Shown: positions 38,580 through 48,427, counted from the stretch's first letter. The stretch: 62,602 nucleotides of DNA from Nitrosopumilales archaeon (GCA_007280465.1 QYPM01000016.1:1-62602), one strand, 5' to 3'. Numbers and translations: made by a program. Notes: generated from the sequence alone by a model not told the origin.

Positions 38580-39095
38580 GTGAAGAAGCGGTTCTATCTT
38601 TTTCTGCCAATCTATTTCAGTTTCTTTGTAGGTCTTGGAGTCTACGAAGTAATTCATCCTCCATTTAGTACAGATTCAACAAGGATTGGAAATTATGAGA
38701 TAAAAATAGAAACCACCCCACCAGTTCCAGAGATAGAAAAAAATACTAGCATACATTTCCTAGTTCTTGATGAAAATGGAAGATCAGTGGACAAATTTAG
38801 AATTGGAATTCAAATTTATTATAACGATGATTTAGAGAAATCATTTCCACCTGCTAACCACGGTTTAGGAAGATATGATTTAGATTATACATTCAAGGAA
38901 TCTGGAAATCATGTAATCAGAGTTGATCTTTTTGATCTTAAGAACGGTGATGTGTTATCACACGCATTCAATGTTGGAGTGCTAAACTTTTACATGAACA
39001 TATTCACATATCTAGTGATAGCAGGATTGACAGGAGTTGCCGGCATCATAATTGCGATAATAATTTTTCAGAAAAAAATCAGTAAGACAAGATAA
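38580..39095 (+). CDS. Membrane-anchored hypothetical protein
   Basis: 171-aa ORF with N- and C-terminal TMs, GTG start. Confidence 0.55.
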   Translation: MKKRFYLFLPIYFSFFVGLGVYEVIHPPFSTDSTRIGNYEIKIETTPPVPEIEKNTSIHFLVLDENGRSVDKFRIGIQIYYNDDLEKSFPPANHGLGRYDLDYTFKESGNHVIRVDLFDLKNGDVLSHAFNVGVLNFYMNIFTYLVIAGLTGVAGIIIAIIIFQKKISKTR

Positions 39096-39103
39096 AAAAC
39101 ATG

Positions 39104-39194
39104 GCATGGTCCGTTTGGCAGAATGCTTGGAGATTACCTCCATTGAATCAGACGCCATTGCGCTGATTCTTGTAAGATTTCTGCCGGACCATGC
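39104..39194. ncRNA. Candidate structured RNA (three-way junction)
   Basis: Outer gcatggtccg/cggaccatgc (10 bp), inner gcagaa/ttctgc (6 bp), hairpins tggag-attac-ctcca and gaatcag-N11-ctgattc. Confidence 0.45.
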
Positions 39195-39233
39195 ATCGTC
39201 AAGCCAGTAATGTGACTTTACGATCATAGTACA

Positions 39234-39270
39234 TTATAATTACAAATTATTTAACAATTTGTAATTATAA
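39234..39270. repeat. 15-bp perfect AT-rich hairpin
   Basis: ttataattacaaatt-atttaac-aatttgtaattataa. Confidence 0.85.
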
Positions 39271-39331
39271 ACACATCAACATACAATTTATATAAAAATT
39301 ACATACTAAAAAAGGGCTTTTTTAAGAATAA

Positions 39332-39526
39332 TTATTCAAGCATGTTCCAGAATCTAGAATATCGAAATAGCCCAACCCAGCCAGATATGAAACATACAAG
39401 TGACAAAACAAATAACAAATACAATTCTCTCTTTCGGTGTGCAAGATCAAGATTTAGAAAAAGAAATGCACCTAATCCTATAAGGCCAAAAAAAAGTATC
39501 AACCTACCCAATCTTTTAAAATTCAA
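39332..39526 (-). CDS. Small two-TM membrane protein
   Basis: 64-aa hydrophobic ORF. Confidence 0.5.
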   Translation of the reverse strand: MNFKRLGRLILFFGLIGLGAFLFLNLDLAHRKRELYLLFVLSLVCFISGWVGLFRYSRFWNMLE

Positions 39527-39617
39527 TTATTGACACAATCAAGACTGCCCGATATAAAATAGATCTACTGCTACAATTTCATATCAAAATGAACTTTCAC
39601 AATCACATGATAAAATG

Positions 39618-40073
39618 TTATACCAGTCCGCATTTTTGGTAATACTGTTGATGATATTCCTCAGCCTTGTAAAATTCTGTTGCGGGAACAATCTCAGTTA
39701 CAATTTTTTTCCCATATTTTCCTGATTTTTCAAGTGCATCTTTTGATTCTCGTGCTTCTCTTTCCTGCTCTGGCGTATGAAAAAAAATTGCAGATCTATA
39801 TTGTTTGCCAACATCGGGGCCTTGCCTGTTCAGTGTCGTAGGGTCATGATTACTCCAAAAGATATCTAAAAGTGTACGGTATGAAATTTTTGATGGATCA
39901 TATTCAACTTGAATAACTTCAGCATGTCCCGTTGTATCAGTGCAGACATCCTCATAAGTTGGATTTTTAACATGTCCTCCCATGTAACCAACGCTTGTAG
40001 AAGTTACACCATTTTTTCTATAGTCATTTTCTATACACCAAAAACATCCAGCACCAAATGTAGCTTTCAACAT
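39618..40073 (-). CDS. msrA: Peptide methionine sulfoxide reductase MsrA
   Basis: [57 protein letters not shown]. Confidence 0.95.
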   Translation of the reverse strand: MLKATFGAGCFWCIENDYRKNGVTSTSVGYMGGHVKNPTYEDVCTDTTGHAEVIQVEYDPSKISYRTLLDIFWSNHDPTTLNRQGPDVGKQYRSAIFFHTPEQEREARESKDALEKSGKYGKKIVTEIVPATEFYKAEEYHQQYYQKCGLV

Positions 40074-40102
40074 ATGAGATATAATTTAGCTTGAATTAAA
40101 TT

Positions 40103-41308
40103 CTATCGCGAGAGTAGGTAAAGCGATTTTGCCACATCTTGATCAGAGACTTGACCAGATGCCCATTGACACAGCATTGTTTTGTCAGGAGTTTGCCCCA
40201 AATTTTCAGAATCACCTAAAATAATTATCGCCCCAGTCAAAGTAAGATATTTCATCGTAGAGTACAATTGAGTGTCATCAATGTCTCCACCACACCAATA
40301 TCCTACTAGCTTTTTAGTCCATGAATGAATTTGACTTTGGCCTGGAACTACATTTACTACAAATGTCTTGATTATTGAATTTCCGTTCTGATCTTTTGCT
40401 GCACATGTGACCGTAGTCTTACCCATGCCAAAAAATGAGCCAGATTGAGGGTCACATATTGGAGCTTTGTACCCATACAATATGGCAGAATTGGCGTAGT
40501 TTACGATTGCCCCCTGAGAATTGGTTGCATGCATAGTCAATAGAGGAGCAATCCGGTGTGAGGTAGTACTTTGCTGCGCAATACCTCCCATAGAACCTAC
40601 TGTAAGAAATACACTGGATGGAAACACATGGTCATTGAATCTAAACTCAAGGGTAGAACCCATCTCTACAGGGTAGCCATTAACTGAGGTGGGCATCTTT
40701 ACAGTTACCTCAAACATGTTGGTATCAGGGCCTGTTTCTCGCAATGTGTACGGATTTGTTTGAAAGGCAGAGTCCCCCAATGTGGTTTGGACTCCACCCA
40801 TGTGAAATTCAATCATATCAAGTGGGATATCATCAGGACGAAAAGAATCCAAGTTATAATCAGGTGCATATATTCTCAGTTTGAAATAATTTCCAATTCT
40901 AACATGTGATGATGAACCAGATACAGGGCCTGATGGCGCACTTGTTAGAACCTTGGATTGAGTCAGAGTAGTGGGATGTCCAGAATAATCTGCTTGCTGA
41001 TGATATGTCATTAAAACAACATCACCATCTTTCAATGGTTGTCCATTGACAGAGTCTGGTAATGTGAGTTGAACTTGAAAGGTTCCAGTATCAATACCTG
41101 TTTCTACCATGGCATTAGGTCCAGAGACTGGAACTCCATTTATTGTAAAATCAACAAGACCTGAAGTTGGGATAATCATTACTGCTCGATGATCAGTGGA
41201 TAAATTAATGTCCGTGATGTAAAAAGTCAGAATTGTTCCAGGAGTAGTAGGTTCTGCATAACATAAAGAAAAAGGTAACAAAAGTAAGATTAGAAAAAGT
41301 CTTTTCAT
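40103..41308 (-). CDS. Secreted hypothetical protein
   Basis: 401-aa ORF with signal peptide and two repeated beta-rich modules (VETGIDTGTFQVQLTLPDSVNGQPLKDG / RETGPDTNMFEVTVKMPTSVNGYPVEMG). Confidence 0.65.
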   Translation of the reverse strand: MKRLFLILLLLPFSLCYAEPTTPGTILTFYITDINLSTDHRAVMIIPTSGLVDFTINGVPVSGPNAMVETGIDTGTFQVQLTLPDSVNGQPLKDGDVVLMTYHQQADYSGHPTTLTQSKVLTSAPSGPVSGSSSHVRIGNYFKLRIYAPDYNLDSFRPDDIPLDMIEFHMGGVQTTLGDSAFQTNPYTLRETGPDTNMFEVTVKMPTSVNGYPVEMGSTLEFRFNDHVFPSSVFLTVGSMGGIAQQSTTSHRIAPLLTMHATNSQGAIVNYANSAILYGYKAPICDPQSGSFFGMGKTTVTCAAKDQNGNSIIKTFVVNVVPGQSQIHSWTKKLVGYWCGGDIDDTQLYSTMKYLTLTGAIIILGDSENLGQTPDKTMLCQWASGQVSDQDVAKSLYLLSR

Positions 41309-41775
41309 GGAGTAGATTCAGATGTTTTAAAAGCACTTATCAATTCATCTGAGTTTTTAGTTATAGCATCTAAAACTTTTCTTGCAGAATTCATTTCTTC
41401 TTCAGATACTCCTCTGTACATCATCTTTCTTAGCTGAAGAACAATCAAGATTATGGAATCCACCGTTGACTCGGATTTTGAAGTAAGAAAAATTCTGTTG
41501 ATTCTTCGATCATTTGGATCAGCCTTTCTTTCAATCAATCCATTTTGTTCCATCTTGTCTAATATTGGAACAAGGGTACTTCCATCAACGTAAATCTTGT
41601 CAGCCAGTTCTTTTTGGGTAAGGCCATCTGTAATATTTAATGCAAGTATTATCTTCCATTGAGAAGGTGTAAGCCCAAGTTGCTTTTTCATCTCAAGTTC
41701 TGCTAATCTTTCCTGAGATTTTGAGGTAAGAAAGACAGCCATTCCAATACTATTAGTAATATCCAATTTACGCAT
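41305..41775 (-). CDS. MarR-family transcriptional regulator
   Basis: LTPSQWKIILALNITDGLTQKELADKIYVDGSTLVPILDKMEQNGLIERKADPNDRRINRIFLTSK. Confidence 0.9.
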   Translation of the reverse strand: MRKLDITNSIGMAVFLTSKSQERLAELEMKKQLGLTPSQWKIILALNITDGLTQKELADKIYVDGSTLVPILDKMEQNGLIERKADPNDRRINRIFLTSKSESTVDSIILIVLQLRKMMYRGVSEEEMNSARKVLDAITKNSDELISAFKTSESTP

Positions 41776-41806
41776 GATATGTATCACATCTACTGGTATA
41801 CAAATC

Positions 41807-41836
41807 ATTGGTACACCAATAGTTATATACCAATAG
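41807..41836. promoter_or_regulatory. Palindrome and direct repeats in divergent MarR promoter
   Basis: attggt-ac-accaat (41807-41820); accaatag at 41815-41822 and 41829-41836. Confidence 0.6.
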
Positions 41837-42523
41837 GTGAATTATAGACACATGAATTCTCAGACTGCACTGAGATATCTTATTCCGGGACTAGGGATAG
41901 CTCTTGCATCAACACTTGGGGTAGGTCCACAAAACTTGGCATATGCTGTAACTCCTACTACATTTGAGAGCCACGCAATAACAGGTCAAGATCTGAATAA
42001 CAATCCAATGGTTGCAAAGATCCTAAGTGAGATAGAGTATTCAAAAAAACAGGTAGCAGATTTACAAAAAAATCAAAAAGATCTAGAACTGAATCAAAAA
42101 CTCATCGCAGAGCAGAGATTGATTGCAAAGCATCTCCAGGACCAAGCTTATCAGATACTTCAATCACAGACTTCTGTAAATAGTTCAGACAATGCATACA
42201 ATAGATTCTTGAGCACAGTTCAGAATAATAATACAAAATTAGTATTTCATGACGAATTTGCATTTACCAAACAAAGAGTAAGTGCAGGACATGATGCAAT
42301 GAAAAAGATGCTTGACAACGGTGGAACCTATGAAGAAGCCATTCAAGAATTTTCAAAGTATGCTGCAATAAAGCGAGTAGAAATGGTTGAGATGAACAAG
42401 AATCTTAACATAAAATATGGGCTTGCAGATGCAAAGGTTCAGGCAGACTTTAACTCAGATGGTACTCTTCCAATAGATTACATTAAAGTTCCAACAGGGG
42501 TGGCAAGTCATTCAAGAACTTGA
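41837..42523 (+). CDS. Secreted coiled-coil hypothetical protein
   Basis: Signal-like N-terminus, long helical region; divergent from marR. Confidence 0.55.
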   Translation: MNYRHMNSQTALRYLIPGLGIALASTLGVGPQNLAYAVTPTTFESHAITGQDLNNNPMVAKILSEIEYSKKQVADLQKNQKDLELNQKLIAEQRLIAKHLQDQAYQILQSQTSVNSSDNAYNRFLSTVQNNNTKLVFHDEFAFTKQRVSAGHDAMKKMLDNGGTYEEAIQEFSKYAAIKRVEMVEMNKNLNIKYGLADAKVQADFNSDGTLPIDYIKVPTGVASHSRT

Positions 42524-42650
42524 TTTAAAATCCCCTTTTAGTTTTCTTGTTATTTGTATACTAGCTATCACAGTCGCCTCGTTTGTACCCTCGTCTTATG
42601 CAGACAGAGTTATCACATTACAGAAAGTCTCTGATGTAAACGAAGCATCT

Positions 42651-43052
42651 TTGTTAAACACAATATCAGATGTGTCAAATTATCCCCAGGTATTTCCAGA
42701 TAATGTCAAGTTTGTAAAAATACTAGATAACAATACCAGATTAGTTGAGATGAACGCAGGAATAAATGGTATATTTTTTGACACGCAGGCAATATGCAAG
42801 ACCGATGCAGATGGAAATTATGTTGTAGAGGTAGTCTCAGGGGACCTTAAAGGAACAACAATGACCACAAAACTTGAAAAAACATGGGGCTTTCATGGTC
42901 AAAAAGATGGTGGAACAGTGGCAGACATTTCTTTGAATGTAAAAACATCAGGCTTGCTCTCGTGGATGATAGACTTTGTTCCAGATAATTCTCTATTAGA
43001 TGCTCTCGGATATGGGTTTGATAAATTTGTACAACACATACAGACAAACTAA
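42651..43052 (+). CDS. SRPBCC/polyketide cyclase-like protein; signal peptide probably encoded upstream
   Basis: ISDVSNYPQVFPDNVKFVKILDNNTRLVEM...; same frame continues upstream as LKSPFSFLVICILAITVASFVPSSYADRVITLQKVSDVNEAS, start codon unresolved. Confidence 0.6.
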   Translation: MLNTISDVSNYPQVFPDNVKFVKILDNNTRLVEMNAGINGIFFDTQAICKTDADGNYVVEVVSGDLKGTTMTTKLEKTWGFHGQKDGGTVADISLNVKTSGLLSWMIDFVPDNSLLDALGYGFDKFVQHIQTN

Positions 43053-43090
43053 TTTTTCAGGTATAAAACAAAATTCAAAAACAGATTAAA

Positions 43091-43588
43091 TCATTTTTTT
43101 AAAAGTTTCGGTTTTAATTTTACATTATTTTTTAAAAGTTCAAGTGCAATTGTCTTATTGTTTAATGCCAAGTCAAACTTTTTATCTATCTTCAATGCGG
43201 CGTTAAAACATTTTATCGCGTCCTTGAGCAAACCAAGTTCTCCAAGAGACAGACCCTTGTATGCTATTGCCAAGGCATATTTTGGTTGAAGCTTTAACGC
43301 TTTATCATAGCAATCAATTGCATCGTGATATTTTCCAAGTGTGTGCAATGCAGAGCCCTTGTTTACTAGAGCATCCATGTGTTTCTTTTCAATTTCAAGT
43401 GCCTGGTCATAACACTTGACTGCTTTAGCATGCTTGCCAACAGTTTGAAGTGTAACGCCTTTATTTATAAGAGCGGTAATATTTTTTGGATCCTTGAATA
43501 ATATAAGATCATAGTATTCTAGTGCAAGAGTGTATTTCCCTTCTTCGCATAGTTCGTATGCTTCATCAAGAAGGGAAGAGTTTTTCAT
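43091..43588 (-). CDS. TPR-repeat protein
   Basis: Three or more TPR motifs (ALINKGVTLQTVGKHAKAVKCYDQALEI...). Confidence 0.88.
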   Translation of the reverse strand: MKNSSLLDEAYELCEEGKYTLALEYYDLILFKDPKNITALINKGVTLQTVGKHAKAVKCYDQALEIEKKHMDALVNKGSALHTLGKYHDAIDCYDKALKLQPKYALAIAYKGLSLGELGLLKDAIKCFNAALKIDKKFDLALNNKTIALELLKNNVKLKPKLLKK

Positions 43589-43666
43589 CGTCTTGAGTTA
43601 AAAATCTGTAGATATTATTCTTTTAGAAGATGTCATACTTGTGCAGGTTAATCCTCAATACCATCG

Positions 43667-43873
43667 ATGATAAACTGTAAAATGCATATATTTGTCAAGA
43701 TCGTTTGCTTTTATGATTTGGAAACTCCAAAGTGCGAGAATTGTGGAAAAATATTAGAAAACGCCTTAGTTACACATTGCTCTGACAAGTGCCTATTTGA
43801 TTCAATCAAGAACAGTCAGCCATTTCCAGTGAAGAACAATAGTGAGAATTCCAGTGCTACAAACAGTTACTGA
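43667..43873 (+). CDS. Small Zn-binding hypothetical protein
   Basis: CENCGKILENALVTHCSDKC. Confidence 0.5.
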   Translation: MINCKMHIFVKIVCFYDLETPKCENCGKILENALVTHCSDKCLFDSIKNSQPFPVKNNSENSSATNSY

Positions 43874-43981
43874 ATATTGAAACCTATTCTAAAAATATAG
43901 AATATGTTCAATTTCTCGACTAGAAAATTAATAAATTCGAATTCACAACAGTCTTTAACAGCATTTTCTTGCGAAACTCTA

Positions 43982-44605
43982 ATGCCTACAGTGGTCTTTG
44001 ATTTTGACGGAACAATTGCAGATACGCTATCAGTAGTCATAAAAATCGCCAACAAATTTGCCGACCATTATGGATACAAAAAAATTCCACTCAGTGACTT
44101 GCCAAAACTTCGAGAAAAAAAACCAAGTGCGGTCCTGAAACATCTCGGAATATCAATATTTAAGCTTCCAATCGTGGTAAGAAAGATAAGATTTGAGATG
44201 AACAAGGAAATAGTTCATTTGAAAACTGCCGTAGACCTCAGAGACACACTAGTTGACCTCAAACAGAAGGGGTGTGTTCTAGGAATCTTGACTACAAACT
44301 CTAGAGAGAATGTTACAGAGTTTTTGAAGAATAATGATTTACAATTGTTTGATTTCGTATATTCTGGCAGAGCAGTGTTTGGAAAAAGCAGATTGTTGAA
44401 AAAATTAATGAAGGATAAAACAATACCGCATGCAGATCCAATTTACATTGGAGACGAGATAAGAGATGTCGAAGCTGCCAAGAAAGCAGGAATCAAAGTC
44501 ATAGGGGTGACATGGGGATATAATACTAAAACTGCTCTGCTAACATCCCACCCGGATCATGTTGTAGAGAAACCTGAAGAACTCAAAAGTATAATTCTAG
44601 GCTAG
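43982..44605 (+). CDS. HAD-superfamily hydrolase (phosphoglycolate phosphatase-like)
   Basis: VVFDFDGTIADTLS, GILTTNSRENV, YIGDEIRDVEAAKKAGIKVIGVTWGYNT. Confidence 0.88.
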   Translation: MPTVVFDFDGTIADTLSVVIKIANKFADHYGYKKIPLSDLPKLREKKPSAVLKHLGISIFKLPIVVRKIRFEMNKEIVHLKTAVDLRDTLVDLKQKGCVLGILTTNSRENVTEFLKNNDLQLFDFVYSGRAVFGKSRLLKKLMKDKTIPHADPIYIGDEIRDVEAAKKAGIKVIGVTWGYNTKTALLTSHPDHVVEKPEELKSIILG

Positions 44606-44677
44606 AATTATATCACAAAATAAAATTACGTTTACCTCAAGTTAATTTCAAATAGCACTTCTAGTTGCATCATAATA

Positions 44678-44881
44678 ATGAGCTCCGATGTAACAGAGGA
44701 AGAAAAAAAGACACTTACACCGGAATCAGGTTTTGATCTATGCGGAATTGATTATTTCGAATCACTGGGAAAAAGACTCTACTTTATAGAGCATTATGAA
44801 AAATACCAAGACGCACTCAATGCAAAAAAAGAGCGAGACCGCCCGGATGAATACATAATATTATACAAAGGAGTCTCTTGA
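44678..44881 (+). CDS. Small hypothetical protein
   Basis: 67-aa charged ORF. Confidence 0.5.
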   Translation: MSSDVTEEEKKTLTPESGFDLCGIDYFESLGKRLYFIEHYEKYQDALNAKKERDRPDEYIILYKGVS

Positions 44882-44917
44882 GACGATTTCATATTAGTTA
44901 TTTTTATGAATTAATTC

Positions 44918-45178
44918 CTATTTTTTACTTGTAGTCTTTTCATCTGACATTTTTTTGAAGATCCTCACAGCTTCAAGATGTGAGCAGTTTGCCTTCAGTC
45001 CCTTGCCATGATGAAATTTATAAAAATTTTTGAATCCTTCGCAGTCGCAGCTGTCGGATGTTACCATGTATGACTTGGACGGGTCACTTGATGATTTTAC
45101 CTGGAATAGATCGTCTTCAATCATGACAACACCATTTTTTGCCAATGCTGTTGCCTTTTTGATAGTATTTGCGCTCAT
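44918..45178 (-). CDS. SWIM-type zinc-finger small protein
   Basis: CDCEGFKNFYKFHHGKGLKANCSHLEAV (CxC...CxH). Confidence 0.7.
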   Translation of the reverse strand: MSANTIKKATALAKNGVVMIEDDLFQVKSSSDPSKSYMVTSDSCDCEGFKNFYKFHHGKGLKANCSHLEAVRIFKKMSDEKTTSKK

Positions 45179-45226
45179 GACTTTTTGAATATATGCGCAA
45201 TTAAATAATCCTTAAGTTTTTCAAGT

Positions 45227-45490
45227 TTATTTTTCTTCATCTATAGACCCACCCTGGCCTCTAATTGTAGCAAAGGTTGCAGTACTTGTGATATCTTGTA
45301 CATCCCTTACACCAGTTATTGCAGCATGAAGATCTTCTTCTTTTTTTGCAGACACCTTGACAAATACATCATATCTGCCCATGATTCCATTTACTTCAAC
45401 AACATTTGGCAATTTTTTAATTTTAGATATTGCGTCATTTTCCTGACCAGGTACACAGGTTGCAAAGATGTATGCAATCATGGCATACAT
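45227..45490 (-). CDS. Stand-alone Lrp/AsnC ligand-binding (RAM) domain protein
   Basis: AYIFATCVPGQENDAISKIKKLPNVVEVNGIMGRYDVFVKVSAK. Confidence 0.85.
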   Translation of the reverse strand: MYAMIAYIFATCVPGQENDAISKIKKLPNVVEVNGIMGRYDVFVKVSAKKEEDLHAAITGVRDVQDITSTATFATIRGQGGSIDEEK

Positions 45491-45535
45491 AGGAAATGAT
45501 CAGATAAAAGTTTAGAGTTAAAATTTAACTTTATT

Positions 45536-45766
45536 ATGATTAAGTATCAACTATACATTATGCCTATAAAACCAGAAGATGTAGAATCCGAGTTAATCAA
45601 GCAGATGTTTGATGAAATAATGAAGATGATTCGTGAAAAACATATCAAGTTAGAAACTATAGTTCAAAGAATGGTAGAGCAGGGTGCCATATCTCAGGAA
45701 TCATTTAACAGAGTATACACACTACTCACAGAATACGGTAAAAAGAAACAATGGATTAAAGTTTAG
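45536..45766 (+). CDS. Small hypothetical protein
   Basis: 76-aa helical ORF. Confidence 0.5.
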   Translation: MIKYQLYIMPIKPEDVESELIKQMFDEIMKMIREKHIKLETIVQRMVEQGAISQESFNRVYTLLTEYGKKKQWIKV

Positions 45767-45768
45767 AA

Positions 45769-47052
45769 CTATTCAGAAAGATCTGCCTCTTTAGTTTCAG
45801 GATTAAGTTTTGCACCAATTAGCAATATAGCAGAACCTATCATTAGATTAATTCCAAGAAAGATAGGGGCCAGTGGACCTACACGTGAGAGGATAGTTAC
45901 AGCTACAAGTGGTGCCCATGAACCAACTAATAGTCCACCATTGTACGCAAATCCCGAGGCGCTGTTTCTAATAGATGTCTGAAATCTTTCTGCAAGAAAT
46001 GCAGGTATGGGTCCAAAGGCAGTTGTTGCAGCCATTATCAAGATTATCACATATGCAATTCTTTCAAAAATTGTCGATGCGTGATATAGACCGTAGATGG
46101 ATGGAATTGCAACTATAATTGCTACAGCAGCTATTATCATCATGGTTTTTCTTCTTCCAATATATTGACTGATAAATCCAGCAAATATTTGCCCAAGAAG
46201 TGATGTCACTGTTGCTACAATCATCAGAGTTGCTACCTCTGGTTTGTCCAAGTTGACATATTTTTGCAAAAATGTTGGTAGAAATCCAATTGAAGTATAA
46301 TATGAAAACATCAAACCAGTCATAATTATAAGAGCAAGAAAGAATTTTCTTTTTTCAGTTGCAAATATTTTTTTCAGCGGAGCCCTCTCAATCTTGTGTT
46401 CTCTAGATTTTTGTAGCCATGTTGCAGATTCGGTCATCTTGAATCTTACAAAAGTTGCAACAAGACCTGGAATTATACCAGTAAAGAACATGATTCGCCA
46501 TCCCATTTCAAGAAAAGAGTTACCTGGATAGTGTGATAGAACAATTTGGTATACAATTGATGCAATGACAAAACCTAGATTGTATCCACTCTGCAAGAAA
46601 CCAGACAATAGGCCTCGATGCGGTTTGTTTACAGTCTCCATAGTAATCACAGTACCACTACCCCATTCCCCACCTGCAAAAAATCCCTGGATGAATCGTA
46701 GTACAATTAGAAGTATAGGTGCAAGGACTCCTGCCATCTGCCACGTAGGCAAAAGTCCTGTTGCAAATGTTGCAATAGAGAACCCAAGTATAGTAATGAT
46801 CATGGGTTTTTTTCTTCCATACTTGTCTCCCAAATTTCCAAAGAATGCACCGCCAAAAGGCCTCATAATCAGAGTTATGACATAGGTTGCAAAGATTGCC
46901 ATCAGACTAAGGGTAGCATCAGTAGATGGAAAGAAGAGCTGACTAATGGACGGAATTACAAGAAGCATGAGAACAAGGTCATACCCATCAAGTGACCAAC
47001 CAAGCCAAGATCCTAATGCTACAACTTTTTGTTGTCTAGATAGTCCAAGCAT
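45769..47052 (-). CDS. MFS transporter (metabolite:H+ symporter-like)
   Basis: GNLGDKYGRKKPMIITI, 12 TMs, RFIQGFFAGGEWGSGTV. Confidence 0.92.
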   Translation of the reverse strand: MLGLSRQQKVVALGSWLGWSLDGYDLVLMLLVIPSISQLFFPSTDATLSLMAIFATYVITLIMRPFGGAFFGNLGDKYGRKKPMIITILGFSIATFATGLLPTWQMAGVLAPILLIVLRFIQGFFAGGEWGSGTVITMETVNKPHRGLLSGFLQSGYNLGFVIASIVYQIVLSHYPGNSFLEMGWRIMFFTGIIPGLVATFVRFKMTESATWLQKSREHKIERAPLKKIFATEKRKFFLALIIMTGLMFSYYTSIGFLPTFLQKYVNLDKPEVATLMIVATVTSLLGQIFAGFISQYIGRRKTMMIIAAVAIIVAIPSIYGLYHASTIFERIAYVIILIMAATTAFGPIPAFLAERFQTSIRNSASGFAYNGGLLVGSWAPLVAVTILSRVGPLAPIFLGINLMIGSAILLIGAKLNPETKEADLSE

Positions 47053-47180
47053 TTGCCTCTTGAGGTTGGAATCTATTTAATTTGTGTTGCCCTTAGAATT
47101 TCCTCAAAAACCAGGCTTAGTTTTCATAATATCAGATGAATCAAAATACAAAATCAGTTTTACAACAAGATAGCATACTA

Positions 47181-47564
47181 TCAGAGTGGGATGTTTAGAT
47201 TTTTTATTTTATCAATTATTTCATCGTGATTTGAATCAGGGTTGGTTGAAAGTATCAAAAGACCATCATCGAGAAATAATGTAATTAATTTTACTTTTTC
47301 TTTGGATGTTATCATCCAGTTTGTCTTACCCAGTTTTTCGTTGAACATTTCATCCCATGAAGCCTTGACAGATGCCTGATAATGCACCATATTACTTAGT
47401 TCTTCATCAAGCAATGGTGCGGCAGTAGGCTTTCTTACAAACGTAATCAATTTTCTATCTTTTATCCTACCAACAAAACGAACGCCAGCGTCAAGATTTA
47501 AAATCTGAGTATATGGATCTGCTTGTTTTGTACGCTGAGCCAATTGTTGTGTATTAATCTCCAA
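47181..47564 (-). CDS. DUF6659-like hypothetical protein
   Basis: ILNLDAGVRFVGRIKDRKLITFVRKPTAAPLLDEE...VKLITLFLDDGLLILSTNPDS; same layout as 14051 and 14504 genes. Confidence 0.5.
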   Translation of the reverse strand: MEINTQQLAQRTKQADPYTQILNLDAGVRFVGRIKDRKLITFVRKPTAAPLLDEELSNMVHYQASVKASWDEMFNEKLGKTNWMITSKEKVKLITLFLDDGLLILSTNPDSNHDEIIDKIKNLNIPL

Positions 47565-47602
47565 AGGAAATTTAACTCTATGGAATTATCAAAAAATAAG
47601 CC

Positions 47603-48424
47603 ATGATCGATAAAACTGACAAAATTATACTGGATGAGATAATAGTAAGGCATCATGTAGATCAGAAGACGGCCTCATTAATGGGACAGTCACTGGACAG
47701 AATAAACTCGATAAATGAATATAAAAATTTCAAATATGAGCCTCTTGAAGAATTTGAAAAAAGACTACCAAAGTTAAACAGTCTAAAAGAAAAAGCAACC
47801 GAGTCATTTAGGCCGTTTGCCAATAGATATCATACATCACTTTGTGCATCCATGGGAGTTCCCATGATGGAGTCAATCGCCATGTCTAAAAAGTCAGGAA
47901 ATTATGAGGTATTTCATGCATTATTTGGGTTGACAAATGCCAAAGCCAAAAGATTTGGCCTTGCTGCACTCTATTCTGCACTACAAGGACAAAAAAACGA
48001 TATTCCAAACACAGGAGACATCTACAATATAGTATTTGACAGAGACTCGCCCTGGACATATAGAAATGAAGTGGAACATATGGAAGAATATGCAAGGTAT
48101 CATTTCAACAGCTATGTGATAAATGAAGTAGAAAACTTGACATCAAATCCATTTGAGCCCGTAATTTCATTATATGAACTTGGTTCTGTAGATTTCATAT
48201 TCATGCAAACAGAACATGATAAAGTAAGAACTGAGAGATTGTGTACATTTCATACTGTGAACATTCCAAACAAGGGCGATGTTCTTGCAGTTCACATGAC
48301 TGGAGATGAAAAATTAATCCATTACAGAAAATGGGGAGAGCCGTATTTTACAATTCATCCAGTTGATGGAAATATAAAATTAAGAATTGTCGGAATTGCA
48401 GATCAGAGATTTATGGCAGACTAG
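47603..48424 (+). CDS. Hypothetical protein
   Basis: 273-aa ORF without recognised motif. Confidence 0.6.
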   Translation: MIDKTDKIILDEIIVRHHVDQKTASLMGQSLDRINSINEYKNFKYEPLEEFEKRLPKLNSLKEKATESFRPFANRYHTSLCASMGVPMMESIAMSKKSGNYEVFHALFGLTNAKAKRFGLAALYSALQGQKNDIPNTGDIYNIVFDRDSPWTYRNEVEHMEEYARYHFNSYVINEVENLTSNPFEPVISLYELGSVDFIFMQTEHDKVRTERLCTFHTVNIPNKGDVLAVHMTGDEKLIHYRKWGEPYFTIHPVDGNIKLRIVGIADQRFMAD

Positions 48425-48427
48425 AAT

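Noticed and set aside
39104-39194. tRNA gene
   Set aside because: Stem lengths and loops do not fit D/anticodon/T arms and no GTTCGAATC-type T-loop is present; kept only as a generic structured-RNA candidate.
39012-39227. 71-aa minus-strand ORF
   Set aside because: Runs through the real 38580..39095 gene and the palindromic element; no protein-like conservation expected.
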